Virus record (IMG/VR): IMGVR_UViG_3300005613_000144
Location: 1 to 41,894 of that record
DNA: 41,894 bases
Direction: 5' to 3' (one strand)
From: a virus
Shown here in pieces: positions 26,122 through 32,294 of this stretch. Positions within the stretch are counted from its first letter, which is position 1, and each line of letters starts with the position of its first letter. A program made the position numbers and the translations under genes. The notes under the pieces are model-generated. The model was not told the DNA's origin and ran no database searches. It was given only the letters and a program-made list of their open reading frames with translations.

Positions 26122-26956
26122 ACACATATTTCATTTCGATAATATTGTAGTTGGCGGGAGTTTGGATGCTTTATTGTATTCTTACTTCACCCACTCTAAG
26201 TGTATCTTTGTCAAAGACAGACCTCCTTTCGAGTTTGATAATCTTGATGAGAGCCTAAAAGAAAGATTCGGAGTCCAAACAGAAAGAGAGTTGTGGGAAA
26301 GATTAATTTTTTCACTCTCTCTTGAAGGTTTGCTCCCTCTTTCTGACAAGGCAGCAACAATCTCGATAACAGATAAAGAAGTAAAAGCAGTAAGTCATAA
26401 CTCAAGATTGTTCAAGTTTAGTTTTGATAAGATGGTTGTGTTTGACGATGAAGGTATCTCAGGTCTTCCCTTGAAAGAGGAGGCAAAGAATCAGAAAGTC
26501 AAGGTCGCTGATTGGTTTCATGTTCGCTCTGGAATGAAACATGACCACTGGCTTTTGGAATCCGGAGATGACTTTGTAAATCAAATCATCTTTTATCCCT
26601 CAAAGAGATACGGCAAGCAAAAGCCCGATACAAGAAGAAAAGATCTTGTCTCAGTTTCTTATATCGACGAGCAACAGTTAAAAGAATTTGATTATTCAAA
26701 CACAATGGTCAAGTTTAAAGTTGTTGAGATGATGAAGGAAGCAGGGATTAAAGGCGCAAGAAACGGAAGAGACCAGCAAAATCCAGAGAAGTACAAGTAT
26801 TATGCGGTAAAAGTAGAGCACGTAGAAAGAGAAATCTTACACAAACCTAAAGCCACATTTAAGGAAGATGAGAGGTTTGAGTTCTATCCAGATGTAAAAA
26901 GTTTGATTTGCGAGAACAAAAGGCTTGACAAGATATACAATCTTTTGGTAAAATGA
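26093..26956 (+). CDS. Hypothetical protein with a Rossmann-like N-terminus
   Basis: The 287-residue product contains FDNIVVGGSLDALLYSYFTH near the N-terminus, a beta strand-Gly-helix pattern like the start of a dinucleotide-binding fold, followed by IFVKDRPPF. The remainder is charged and shows no catalytic motif I recognise. The only usual start is TTG 26093, inside the preceding small gene; a GGGGGAG lies slightly downstream of it, so the true start is uncertain by several codons. It lies between co-chaperonin and membrane-protein genes. Confidence 0.6.
   Translation: MAGEKIKLNKHIFHFDNIVVGGSLDALLYSYFTHSKCIFVKDRPPFEFDNLDESLKERFGVQTERELWERLIFSLSLEGLLPLSDKAATISITDKEVKAVSHNSRLFKFSFDKMVVFDDEGISGLPLKEEAKNQKVKVADWFHVRSGMKHDHWLLESGDDFVNQIIFYPSKRYGKQKPDTRRKDLVSVSYIDEQQLKEFDYSNTMVKFKVVEMMKEAGIKGARNGRDQQNPEKYKYYAVKVEHVEREILHKPKATFKEDERFEFYPDVKSLICENKRLDKIYNLLVK
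26925..26954 (+). promoter_or_regulatory. Probable sigma70 promoter before the 26972 gene
   Basis: TTGACA (26925-26930), 18-bp spacer, TAAAAT (26949-26954), within the last codons of the upstream gene. Weaker than the others in -10 and spacing but in the same kind of place (over a stop codon). Confidence 0.5.
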
Positions 26957-26971
26957 TATATACTTATAGGC

Positions 26972-27175
26972 GTGGGACACCTTAGAGACATTGGCGAATC
27001 TTATTTCGAACATATGTATCACGCATCAGCAATCGCTCTTCATCTTATCAAGTGCGGCTTCTGTCAACTAATCCACGCTATCTTTCCAGATGTCAAGCCA
27101 CCTTTCAAGTCAGATTTGAACTCAGTGATTGACTTCTTGGAATCTAAAAAGGCGGAGAACAGAAAGAATGCTTAA
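26972..27175 (+). CDS. Small HIV-free DUF6356-like protein
   Basis: The 67-residue product, started at GTG 26972, reads MGHLRDIGESYFEHMYHASA, then a hydrophobic helix with IKCGFCQLIHAIFPDVKPPF and a charged tail. The pattern of a short amphipathic helix, a hydrophobic Cys/His-bearing helix and FPDVKPPF resembles the small DUF6356-type proteins; this match is from memory and not certain. The name in the call only denotes that resemblance, with no link to any other virus. It overlaps the next gene by 8 nt, so the two are probably translated together. Confidence 0.55.
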   Translation: MGHLRDIGESYFEHMYHASAIALHLIKCGFCQLIHAIFPDVKPPFKSDLNSVIDFLESKKAENRKNA

Positions 27176-27515
27176 AGAACCAATTTTTGTAGAGAACAGT
27201 AAAGTCCCAGGAATGCTTAGCTGGGTCGTTAGAATCTGGGCAATCACCCTTTTCCCATTTGTATTCTGCCGTGGATTGATCGGAGAGGTCACAAGAAGGC
27301 ACGAGACCATTCACCACAAACAATATATTGAAACGCTTGTGATTGGATTCTTGCTTATCTATCTTATTGATTGGATTCACGGTTTGATTAAGTATCGCAA
27401 TGGCGCATATGCTTATAGGCGAATTCGTTTTGAGCAAGAAGCTTTTGAATACGAAAAGACCGAGAATTATTTAGAACAAAGAGTACCTTTTAAGTGGACG
27501 CAGTACAGAGTGTAA
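27168..27515 (+). CDS. Membrane protein with HExxH motif
   Basis: The 115-residue product has two hydrophobic segments (about residues 15-37 and 54-75) separated by RRHETIHHKQYIETL. HETIH fits the HExxH zinc-protease signature, and the following Gln and Glu could complete a metal site. The C-terminus is Tyr/Glu/Arg-rich and soluble. ATG 27168 is preceded by GGAGAAC. Whether it is a peptidase or only metal-binding is unknown; with the preceding gene it forms a small two-gene unit of probable envelope proteins. Confidence 0.65.
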   Translation: MLKEPIFVENSKVPGMLSWVVRIWAITLFPFVFCRGLIGEVTRRHETIHHKQYIETLVIGFLLIYLIDWIHGLIKYRNGAYAYRRIRFEQEAFEYEKTENYLEQRVPFKWTQYRV

Positions 27516-27516
27516 T

Positions 27517-28398
27517 TTGAAGGGAAGTTTTCATTTAGCAGGAATAATTCCTGTATCTGGTCAAGAGTTAGACTTCGGAATGGATTGGCACGATTCAATG
27601 ATGCCAATTGCTCCAAACTATATGGCAGTTGAACGTGCCGTATGGGAATGCTTGTGGGCTGGATGCGAGACTATATGGATTGTTTGCGGAGATGATATGT
27701 CTCCGCTTATCCGTCATCGTATTGGTGAATGGGCACTTGACCCTGTGAGTGTCGGAAGAATGGATCCTCGCCCTTCTCACACAAGAAGGCAGGTTCCGAT
27801 ATATTATGTGCCCGTCCGAGCAAAAGATGTTGGTAAGCGAGACTGCTTATCTTGGAGCGTCATCCAAGGGGTAATCACAGCTTACAGTATTTCAATGAGA
27901 TTGAGCCGCTGGGTTGCGCCAGAAAGATATTACATTGCGTTTCCTTATGGAGTCTATGACCCTGAGATTCTTCGAGAACATAGAACTAAGATTTCCAGCA
28001 GTAGACCTTTTATGTTGAGGCACGACGGTAAGACCGTGAAAGACAATGAGTATCTTGGGTTTACGATTGGTCGAGAAGACTTCATCTCTGCGCGCCGCGA
28101 GATCCGCAAGGGTACGGGGAGATGGACCTCGGCGGTGTTGGCGGACGGGATATATCCCAGGGGCACCCTCCCGAAAGAAGAAAGATATTCCGCCAAATTT
28201 TTTTCCCTTGACAAAGTGTTCCAATCGGTTATAATAGAAGAGGAAAACATAGTTGAAGTGCCTTGGTACTACAACATCTCATCTTGGGATGATTACTGTA
28301 ATTTCCTAAGCTCAGAAGAGCGAAAAACTGTTAAGAGACCACATCCACTTTTTATGAAGTATCACGAATGGAACGAGATAGGGGTTGATGATGAGTAG
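27517..28398 (+). CDS. Nucleotidyltransferase-like protein (GT-A/NTP-transferase fold)
   Basis: The 293-residue product begins (TTG 27517) KGSFHLAGIIPVSGQELDFG, followed by DSMMPIAPNYMAVERAVWEC and AGCETIWIVCGDDM. This order matches sugar-1-phosphate nucleotidyltransferases (GIIPAAGxGTRL, MLPIxxxPxIE, AGxxxIxIVTG), but the GxGTR loop is altered. It may make or bind an NDP-sugar for DNA or surface modification, or have lost activity. The start has a weak ribosome-binding site; the fold match to the N-terminus supports it over ATG 27580. A promoter for downstream genes lies inside its 3' part. Confidence 0.6.
   Translation: MKGSFHLAGIIPVSGQELDFGMDWHDSMMPIAPNYMAVERAVWECLWAGCETIWIVCGDDMSPLIRHRIGEWALDPVSVGRMDPRPSHTRRQVPIYYVPVRAKDVGKRDCLSWSVIQGVITAYSISMRLSRWVAPERYYIAFPYGVYDPEILREHRTKISSSRPFMLRHDGKTVKDNEYLGFTIGREDFISARREIRKGTGRWTSAVLADGIYPRGTLPKEERYSAKFFSLDKVFQSVIIEEENIVEVPWYYNISSWDDYCNFLSSEERKTVKRPHPLFMKYHEWNEIGVDDE
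28208..28235 (+). promoter_or_regulatory. Internal sigma70 promoter driving the small-gene cluster
   Basis: TTGACA (28208-28213), 16-bp spacer, TATAAT (28230-28235), both hexamers perfect, inside the nucleotidyltransferase-like gene and about 150 nt upstream of the next start. It would express the nuclease-like gene and the small genes after it independently. Confidence 0.75.
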
Positions 28399-28936
28399 CA
28401 CCAAAGCAGCATTCATGGAAGACTTTAAGCATTATTCCGAAATTGTTAATACCCCTCAATTTAAGGAGGTCTTGTATGCTGATTACATTTCGGGCAAGCA
28501 AAGCTTCGATATGGAGCTTTATCTTGCTTTGAAGACGGGACAAGCTTATGGACCCTTGATGGAGGGTTTTTGTATAAAAAGCCGAAATGCCAAGAAGGTT
28601 CCTTCAAAAGAAGATCGTGGTGATTTCAAAATTGATGAAGAAAAATACTATGAACACAAATTTTCATATGCCAAAAAAAGCACAAATTTTAAATTCAATT
28701 TTGTACAGATTAGACCATGGCAGAATCTTCTTTGTGAGGTTTTCGAGGTATATCAAGAGGGCGTTGGATTGTTTTCTTTTGAAGTGCCTCACTCTGATGT
28801 TTTGGATTTGTTGGATAAATATGGGAACTTAGCTCATGGAACTATCGAGAGCAATAAGAACGAGAAGAAAGAGTACGCTTTGAGAGGAAACATCGGCGGA
28901 CCACTTTGGAATGATTTACAAAAATATAAAATTTGA
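28388..28936 (+). CDS. PD-(D/E)XK restriction-like endonuclease candidate
   Basis: The 182-residue product has RGDFKIDEEKYYEHKFSYAK: D79 followed by E89-H-K91 on consecutive strands, the spacing of a PD-(D/E)XK active site. NFVQIRPWQN then supplies the Gln/Arg (Q107, R109) seen in many restriction-fold nucleases. Upstream E59 (PLMEGF) could be a further ligand. It probably cuts DNA, for example host or competing phage DNA, with phage DNA protected by one of the methylases. AGGGG precedes the start; ATG 28391 is an alternative. It overlaps the upstream gene by 11 nt. Confidence 0.6.
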   Translation: MMSSTKAAFMEDFKHYSEIVNTPQFKEVLYADYISGKQSFDMELYLALKTGQAYGPLMEGFCIKSRNAKKVPSKEDRGDFKIDEEKYYEHKFSYAKKSTNFKFNFVQIRPWQNLLCEVFEVYQEGVGLFSFEVPHSDVLDLLDKYGNLAHGTIESNKNEKKEYALRGNIGGPLWNDLQKYKI

Positions 28937-28952
28937 CCAACAGGAGATAGTA

Positions 28953-29126
28953 ATGAAGAGTAAGACAAAGAAAGAAATCTTGGAAGATTACGAAACTGCT
29001 CTTGAGCAGAAGAACCAAATGAAGTGGATTATTGGAGAGCTTCGTTATCAAGTCTATAATTCCAAGCTCGAAGCAAGTGAGAAGAAGAAGATTCTCGCAA
29101 AGATTGACCAACTGTTGGCAATGTGA
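28953..29126 (+). CDS. Small coiled-coil protein, unknown
   Basis: The 57-residue product (MKSKTKKEILEDYETALEQK...) is almost entirely predicted helix, with Leu/Ile heptads and high Lys/Glu content. ATG 28953 has an excellent ribosome-binding site (CAGGAG). Its stop overlaps the next start (TGATG). No family was recognised. Confidence 0.65.
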   Translation: MKSKTKKEILEDYETALEQKNQMKWIIGELRYQVYNSKLEASEKKKILAKIDQLLAM

Positions 29127-29341
29127 TGAAACCAGGTGATCGCATTCGCCAATGCATTAAACCAGACGTTCACATCAAACCCATTGAGGCAACCGTGATT
29201 AAGGTTCTTGAGAGGGGTGAAAGTTCTTATACCCCCGAGGGCTTAGGTGCGGTGGTCGAGTTTGAACATATGGGGGAAACCCTTCAACAAACTTGGCCTC
29301 TTTGGTGGGACTTCGAAGTAATTGAGGAGAACGAAGAATGA
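29126..29341 (+). CDS. Small MKxGDxI-type beta-barrel protein, unknown
   Basis: The 71-residue product starts MKPGDRIRQC and continues with short strands (EATVIKVLERG, GAVVEFEHMG) ending in an acidic tail. The MKxGDxV/I start and strand pattern resemble small SH3/KOW-like folds that bind nucleic acid or protein. Similar starts occur at 30308 and 31919, so this may be a family of related small proteins. ATGA overlaps couple it to both neighbours. Confidence 0.6.
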   Translation: MKPGDRIRQCIKPDVHIKPIEATVIKVLERGESSYTPEGLGAVVEFEHMGETLQQTWPLWWDFEVIEENEE

Positions 29342-29811
29342 CTGACGAAACCAAAGAACTCAAAAAGCAAGTAGAAGAACTCAAAAAAGAGAATACAGAA
29401 CTACAACGAGAGTTATCAGTTCATAATTTTCTTGATACTGGCGTTCCACAAGAGCGACTTGATTATCAGCGAGAGTTAAAAAAAGAAATCATTCGCTTGA
29501 AATCTCTTTGTCGCAGAGCAGCAGATGAGATTAGAGATTTAGACAACATTATTATTGATTTTGTTGAAGGTAATGCTTTTCCTCATAAGAACGAAGATGA
29601 CTTATGGATTGGTTATTCGTCAGCCAATCTTCTAAGCCGACTTGACGGCAGAACCAAAGGTGGTTATGTTGAGAACTATGATGATCTTCAATTAGAAATG
29701 AAAGTTCTTGACGGACATTATCAATTTGATGACTCAAAATGGTATAACTGTGCTCACCACGATGCCGGTTATCCAGACCAAGAATGTACTTGTGAGGAGA
29801 ACGAAGAATGA
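29338..29811 (+). CDS. Coiled-coil protein with C-terminal Cys/His segment
   Basis: The 157-residue product has an N-terminal coiled coil (about residues 3-65, ELKKQVEELKKENTELQREL), a middle region without a recognised fold, and a C-terminal segment with three Cys and three His (WYNCAHHDAGY...ECTCEE) that may bind metal. Its first 50 residues are encoded by a 143-bp segment duplicated at 31035-31177. Overlaps both neighbours by ATGA/GAATGA junctions. Confidence 0.6.
   Translation: MTDETKELKKQVEELKKENTELQRELSVHNFLDTGVPQERLDYQRELKKEIIRLKSLCRRAADEIRDLDNIIIDFVEGNAFPHKNEDDLWIGYSSANLLSRLDGRTKGGYVENYDDLQLEMKVLDGHYQFDDSKWYNCAHHDAGYPDQECTCEENEE
29345..29487 (+). repeat. 143-bp direct repeat, copy 1
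   Basis: Matches 31035-31177 with four mismatches by eye in 143 bp (at 29351, 29391, 29405 and 29421). It encodes the coiled-coil start of the 29338 gene. The high identity in a coding region indicates a recent duplication or conversion. Confidence 0.9.
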
Positions 29812-30311
29812 CAAAGAAAATATTTGAAAACTGGCAAAAATATCTTGAAGAAGTAGAAAGAGAAGATATTTCAATTATGCCTATTGACCCCGAACTTCCT
29901 ATTCAAGAATGGGAAGAAGACGAAGCAGAAGAAGACGAAGATTATGAATCCGCAATGGATCAGGCTTATAAGATTACCAACATTCGCCCCTCTTCTTCGA
30001 ATGAGTTGTCCTTTGTGGCTGTGGATCTTAACGATAACAACAAGGTCTATGGAGCGATTTATTCTGGCGTCTCTGGTAATACTTATTCTTTTGACTTGGA
30101 AGTTAGCCCAGAAGCACAAGGAATGGGGGTTGCTTCAAGTTTGATCAACGAAGTTATGGAACACTACGAAGATTACAAAGAAGCTTATGGCGACGAATTG
30201 AAAATGCAAGTTCATGTCATAAACGAGGTTTTGGTCAATCACTTAATCAAGAAAGGATTTGAGATTGTTGAAGAATCCAATGGCGAATGGTTATTGGAGT
30301 TTGCGGAATGA
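29808..30311 (+). CDS. GNAT-family N-acetyltransferase-like protein
   Basis: The 167-residue product has an acidic N-terminal extension (about residues 1-50, with EEDEAEEDEDYE) and then a GNAT-like domain: strands around SFVAVDLNDNNKVYGAI, then FDLEVSPEAQGMGVASSLIN, in which QGMGVA corresponds to the acetyl-CoA pyrophosphate-binding motif Q/RxxGxG/A. The C-terminal half (VHVINEVLVNHLIKKGFEIV) fits the final GNAT strands. It could acetylate a host protein or toxin; the substrate is unknown. Confidence 0.72.
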   Translation: MTKKIFENWQKYLEEVEREDISIMPIDPELPIQEWEEDEAEEDEDYESAMDQAYKITNIRPSSSNELSFVAVDLNDNNKVYGAIYSGVSGNTYSFDLEVSPEAQGMGVASSLINEVMEHYEDYKEAYGDELKMQVHVINEVLVNHLIKKGFEIVEESNGEWLLEFAE

Positions 30312-30508
30312 AACGAGGTGATTTGGTACAAACAAAACAAAATTATCGTGCGAATGAGCGCTTCCTTGGAATAATAACAAAAGTAGAAAAAGATTTTTAT
30401 GGCAAAAGCTATAACGATTATTTATCTGACCGCTTGACCATTTATTGGTTTCACGGAGAGACAACATTAGAACCAGGAACTTATGTTCAAATTTTGAGTG
30501 AAGCATAA
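30308..30508 (+). CDS. Small MKRGDLV-type protein, unknown
   Basis: The 66-residue product starts MKRGDLVQTKQNYRANERFL and continues with beta-prone segments (LGIITKVEKDFYG, LTIYWFHGE, TYVQILSE), suggesting a small SH3-like barrel. It overlaps the acetyltransferase stop codon. Related in its start to the genes at 29126 and 31919. No function assigned. Confidence 0.58.
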   Translation: MKRGDLVQTKQNYRANERFLGIITKVEKDFYGKSYNDYLSDRLTIYWFHGETTLEPGTYVQILSEA

Positions 30509-30516
30509 AAGAAAAA

Positions 30517-30534
30517 CTTTACAACTTTGTGAAG
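30517..30534 (+). other. Short hairpin just upstream of the ncRNA promoter
   Basis: CTTTACA (30517-30523) and TGTGAAG (30528-30534) form a 7-bp stem with one G-U pair and a 4-nt loop, flanked by A-rich DNA. It lies 8 nt before the -35 box, a promoter-plus-stem-loop arrangement. A terminator is unlikely on the + strand because no T-run follows. Confidence 0.4.
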
Positions 30535-30542
30535 CAAAAAGA

Positions 30543-30571
30543 TTGACACCCGATCCCAGACAGGGTATATT
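30543..30571 (+). promoter_or_regulatory. Sigma70 promoter for the tRNA-like RNA
   Basis: TTGACA (30543-30548), 17-bp spacer, TATATT (30566-30571). The expected start site, about 7 nt beyond the -10, falls at 30578-30580, exactly at the first base of the acceptor-like stem of the RNA. The RNA may therefore need no 5' processing. Confidence 0.82.
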
Positions 30572-30578
30572 ATGAATA

Positions 30579-30694
30579 TAGAGTGAGGCGGTATTACGCA
30601 GGGTTCTACTGAGACGATATACGACCCGGACCAAGGAATAAGAGTCTTAAAAAGGAATACTTGGTCAATTGCAGGTTCAAATCCTGCCACTCTA
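30579..30694 (+). ncRNA. 116-nt tRNA-like RNA with enlarged anticodon and variable arms
   Basis: The ends pair in a perfect 7-bp acceptor-like stem (TAGAGTG at 30579-30585 with CACTCTA at 30688-30694). Directly before the 3' strand lies a perfect T arm (GCAGG, loop TTCAAAT, CCTGC, 30671-30687) with the internal GGTTCAAATCC box. The rest can fold as a 3-bp D-like arm (GCG/CGC, 30588-30599), a 5-bp arm (GGGTT/GACCC, 30601-30627) with a 17-nt loop, and a 7-bp arm (GACCAAG/CTTGGTC, 30629-30666) with a 24-nt loop. No ordinary 7-nt anticodon loop can be placed and no CCA is encoded. It may be a stable tRNA-derived RNA or an intron-bearing tRNA. Confidence 0.65.
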
Positions 30695-30711
30695 TTGCAT
30701 AATGAAGTTAC

Positions 30712-30726
30712 CCCTCTTGTAGAGGG
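30712..30726 (+). other. Hairpin downstream of the tRNA-like RNA
   Basis: CCCTCT (30712-30717) and AGAGGG (30721-30726) form a 6-bp stem with a TGT loop, 17 nt after the RNA 3' end. No T-run follows, so it may be a processing or pausing signal rather than a terminator; readthrough would express the 30761 gene. Confidence 0.4.
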
Positions 30727-30760
30727 TTGGTTGCCTAACACCTTTTTAGGAGAGAAGAAA

Positions 30761-30979
30761 ATGAAGTTTATCATTACAGATAGAGACGACTGTGGTTATT
30801 ACACCGAAGATGGATTTGTCGAATACCCTGAAAAGGCGCTGGAGTTTGATTCTTTGGAGAGCTTTGTAAGTTGGGCTACCGAAATGAATATCCCACGCTT
30901 CAAGATTTATGCCCCAAAAGAAGGTAAAAACGAAAATGGCGAACATCATATGATTTATTGTATGAGCGATTATGATTGA
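30761..30979 (+). CDS. Small acidic protein, unknown
   Basis: The 72-residue product starts MKFIITDRDDCGYYTEDGFV and has alternating short strands and a helix (LESFVSWATEMN). Start ATG 30761 is preceded by TTTTTAGGAGAG, a strong ribosome-binding site; the in-frame upstream region overlaps the RNA gene and is not coding. No family was recognised. Confidence 0.6.
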   Translation: MKFIITDRDDCGYYTEDGFVEYPEKALEFDSLESFVSWATEMNIPRFKIYAPKEGKNENGEHHMIYCMSDYD

Positions 30980-30997
30980 TTTTATAAGGAGAATAAA

Positions 30998-31342
30998 ATG
31001 AGCGGAGTATTATCGTGGCGGGAAAAGCAAGCTAACGAAATCAAAGAACTCAAAAAGCAAGTAGAAGAACTCAAAAAAGAAAATACAGAACTACAGCGAG
31101 AGTTATCAGTCCATAATTTTCTTGATACTGGCGTTCCACAAGAGCGACTTGATTATCAGCGAGAGTTAAAAAAAGAACTAAACGAATTTCGTTATCTCTA
31201 CGGAAGTGTCATTTCTCGCATCAACAAGTTGGAAGACGACACAAGAGCAGCGATAGAGTTTGCCGACCTCGCAGAAGACGATAGGGGAACTGAAATAATT
31301 TTAGAGTTCTGCGACGACATTACAAAGTTGGTTGGAGAGTAA
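30998..31342 (+). CDS. Coiled-coil protein sharing a duplicated N-terminus
   Basis: The 114-residue product starts MSGVLSWREKQANEIKELKK. About residues 14-60 are nearly identical to residues 3-50 of the 29338 product (same 143-bp repeat). The remainder is a different helical region with acidic composition. A strong ribosome-binding site (AAGGAG) is present. The shared coiled coil could allow the two proteins to form mixed oligomers; function unknown. Confidence 0.62.
   Translation: MSGVLSWREKQANEIKELKKQVEELKKENTELQRELSVHNFLDTGVPQERLDYQRELKKELNEFRYLYGSVISRINKLEDDTRAAIEFADLAEDDRGTEIILEFCDDITKLVGE
31035..31177 (+). repeat. 143-bp direct repeat, copy 2
   Basis: Second copy of the segment at 29345-29487, 1690 bp downstream in the same orientation and same reading frame relative to its gene. 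The sequences differ at four positions by eye; outside the repeat the two genes are unrelated. Confidence 0.9.
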
Positions 31343-31345
31343 AGA

Positions 31346-31915
31346 ATGAACAATATTGAGGACATTAAAAACAAATGGGAGAACACAAGGCTTCTAGAAG
31401 ATCTACCAGAAGACGAGCAATATTCTATGAGTCAATTGTTAGAAAATGAAGCAAGACATATTCTATCTACTTACCAAGATGTAAATGAAAGTCAATTAGC
31501 ATACATTTGTTTTCCTTTAATTCGCAGGATATTCCAATCATTAGGTTTTTTTGAAGAAGGTGATTGCCCACTCACTTTCACATACGAAACAAGTGCTCTT
31601 CCCGCATTTACCTACTTCAAGCCAGACGAAGAAGAATCAAGTGTTGCAACAACTCAGGTTTATGATTTTGAATCCTCGCCAAGCAAAGAAGTAGTTGAGA
31701 AAATCTGTTCTAATTGTTATTATGCTCTGGATGCGGAAGTTGGACTAACAGCAGAACTCGCTGAAAGATTCAGAAACGAACTTAACGAGAAACACAAAGG
31801 AAAACATCTTATTTTTGGAGATCCAATTATGATGAGAGAAGAAGACGGCGAATCGATTTATTCTTATCGTTGTGCGGTTTTACCGGGAGGTTCAAGATTA
31901 CACGAAGGAGAATAA
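31346..31915 (+). CDS. Hypothetical phage protein
   Basis: The 189-residue acidic product starts MNNIEDIKNKWENTRLLEDL. Features are an N-terminal helical region with MSQLLENEARHIL, a central beta-prone region (PLTFTYETSALPAFTYF), two closely spaced Cys (ICSNCYY) and a C-terminal segment with LIFGDPIMMREE. The pattern of a helical N-terminus and FGDPI-type end resembles uncharacterised proteins common in T4-like phages, but no function is known to me. Confidence 0.6.
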   Translation: MNNIEDIKNKWENTRLLEDLPEDEQYSMSQLLENEARHILSTYQDVNESQLAYICFPLIRRIFQSLGFFEEGDCPLTFTYETSALPAFTYFKPDEEESSVATTQVYDFESSPSKEVVEKICSNCYYALDAEVGLTAELAERFRNELNEKHKGKHLIFGDPIMMREEDGESIYSYRCAVLPGGSRLHEGE

Positions 31916-31918
31916 AGA

Positions 31919-32107
31919 ATGAAAGTCGGTGATTTGGTAAAAAACGGACAAGGCAGTGTTGGCATAGTATACGGCATTGGATACGGTGGCAGATGCCGGA
32001 GCAAGGACAAATGCCCCTTCCCCAACCCAGACATTCACGTCTATGCTTCAAGTGGATATGCGATTTGGAGCTATAACGCTTTGGAAGTTATCAGTAAGGC
32101 AACCTAA
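31919..32107 (+). CDS. Small MKVGDLV-type protein, unknown
   Basis: The 62-residue product starts MKVGDLVKNGQGSVGIVYGI, has a Gly-rich turn, two Cys (GRCRSKDKCPF) and beta-prone ends (HVYASSGYAIWSYN). This fits a small SH3-like barrel like the 29126 and 30308 products. Excellent ribosome-binding site (AGGAG). No function assigned. Confidence 0.6.
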   Translation: MKVGDLVKNGQGSVGIVYGIGYGGRCRSKDKCPFPNPDIHVYASSGYAIWSYNALEVISKAT

Positions 32108-32123
32108 TCAAAGAGAGTGAACA

Positions 32124-32291
32124 ATGATTGTAAAAGCAGAAAAAAATGAGAACGGTGAACTATTTGTAATCTTCCCCCAAGAGTTTGTTGAAAGACTCAA
32201 ATGGAATGAAGAAACAGAAGTAAATATGGACATTGGTGTCGCTTTATTTGACAAGACACCGACGACAGTTGTACTAACAAAAAAGGATTAA
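32124..32291 (+). CDS. AbrB/SpoVT-like small protein
   Basis: The 55-residue product reads MIVKAEKNENGELFVIFPQE followed by FVERLKWNEETEVNMDI. A strand with NGE, a hydrophobic strand ending in PQE, a short helix, then a strand is the pattern of swapped-hairpin AbrB-like DNA-binding domains found in antitoxins and transition regulators. No toxin gene can be recognised next to it. ATG 32124 is preceded by AGAGAG. It may regulate nearby genes or be a stray antitoxin; the fold call is tentative. Confidence 0.5.
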   Translation: MIVKAEKNENGELFVIFPQEFVERLKWNEETEVNMDIGVALFDKTPTTVVLTKKD

Positions 32292-32294
32292 CAA

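Noticed and set aside
30579-30694. Annotation as an ordinary tRNA or as tmRNA
   Set aside because: At 116 nt it is too long for a normal tRNA and too short for tmRNA; no 7-nt anticodon loop, no G3-U70 pair, no tag reading frame and no CCA were found.
30695-30760. Upstream in-frame extension of the 30761 gene
   Set aside because: It would begin in the last bases of the RNA gene, and a strong ribosome-binding site directly precedes ATG 30761.
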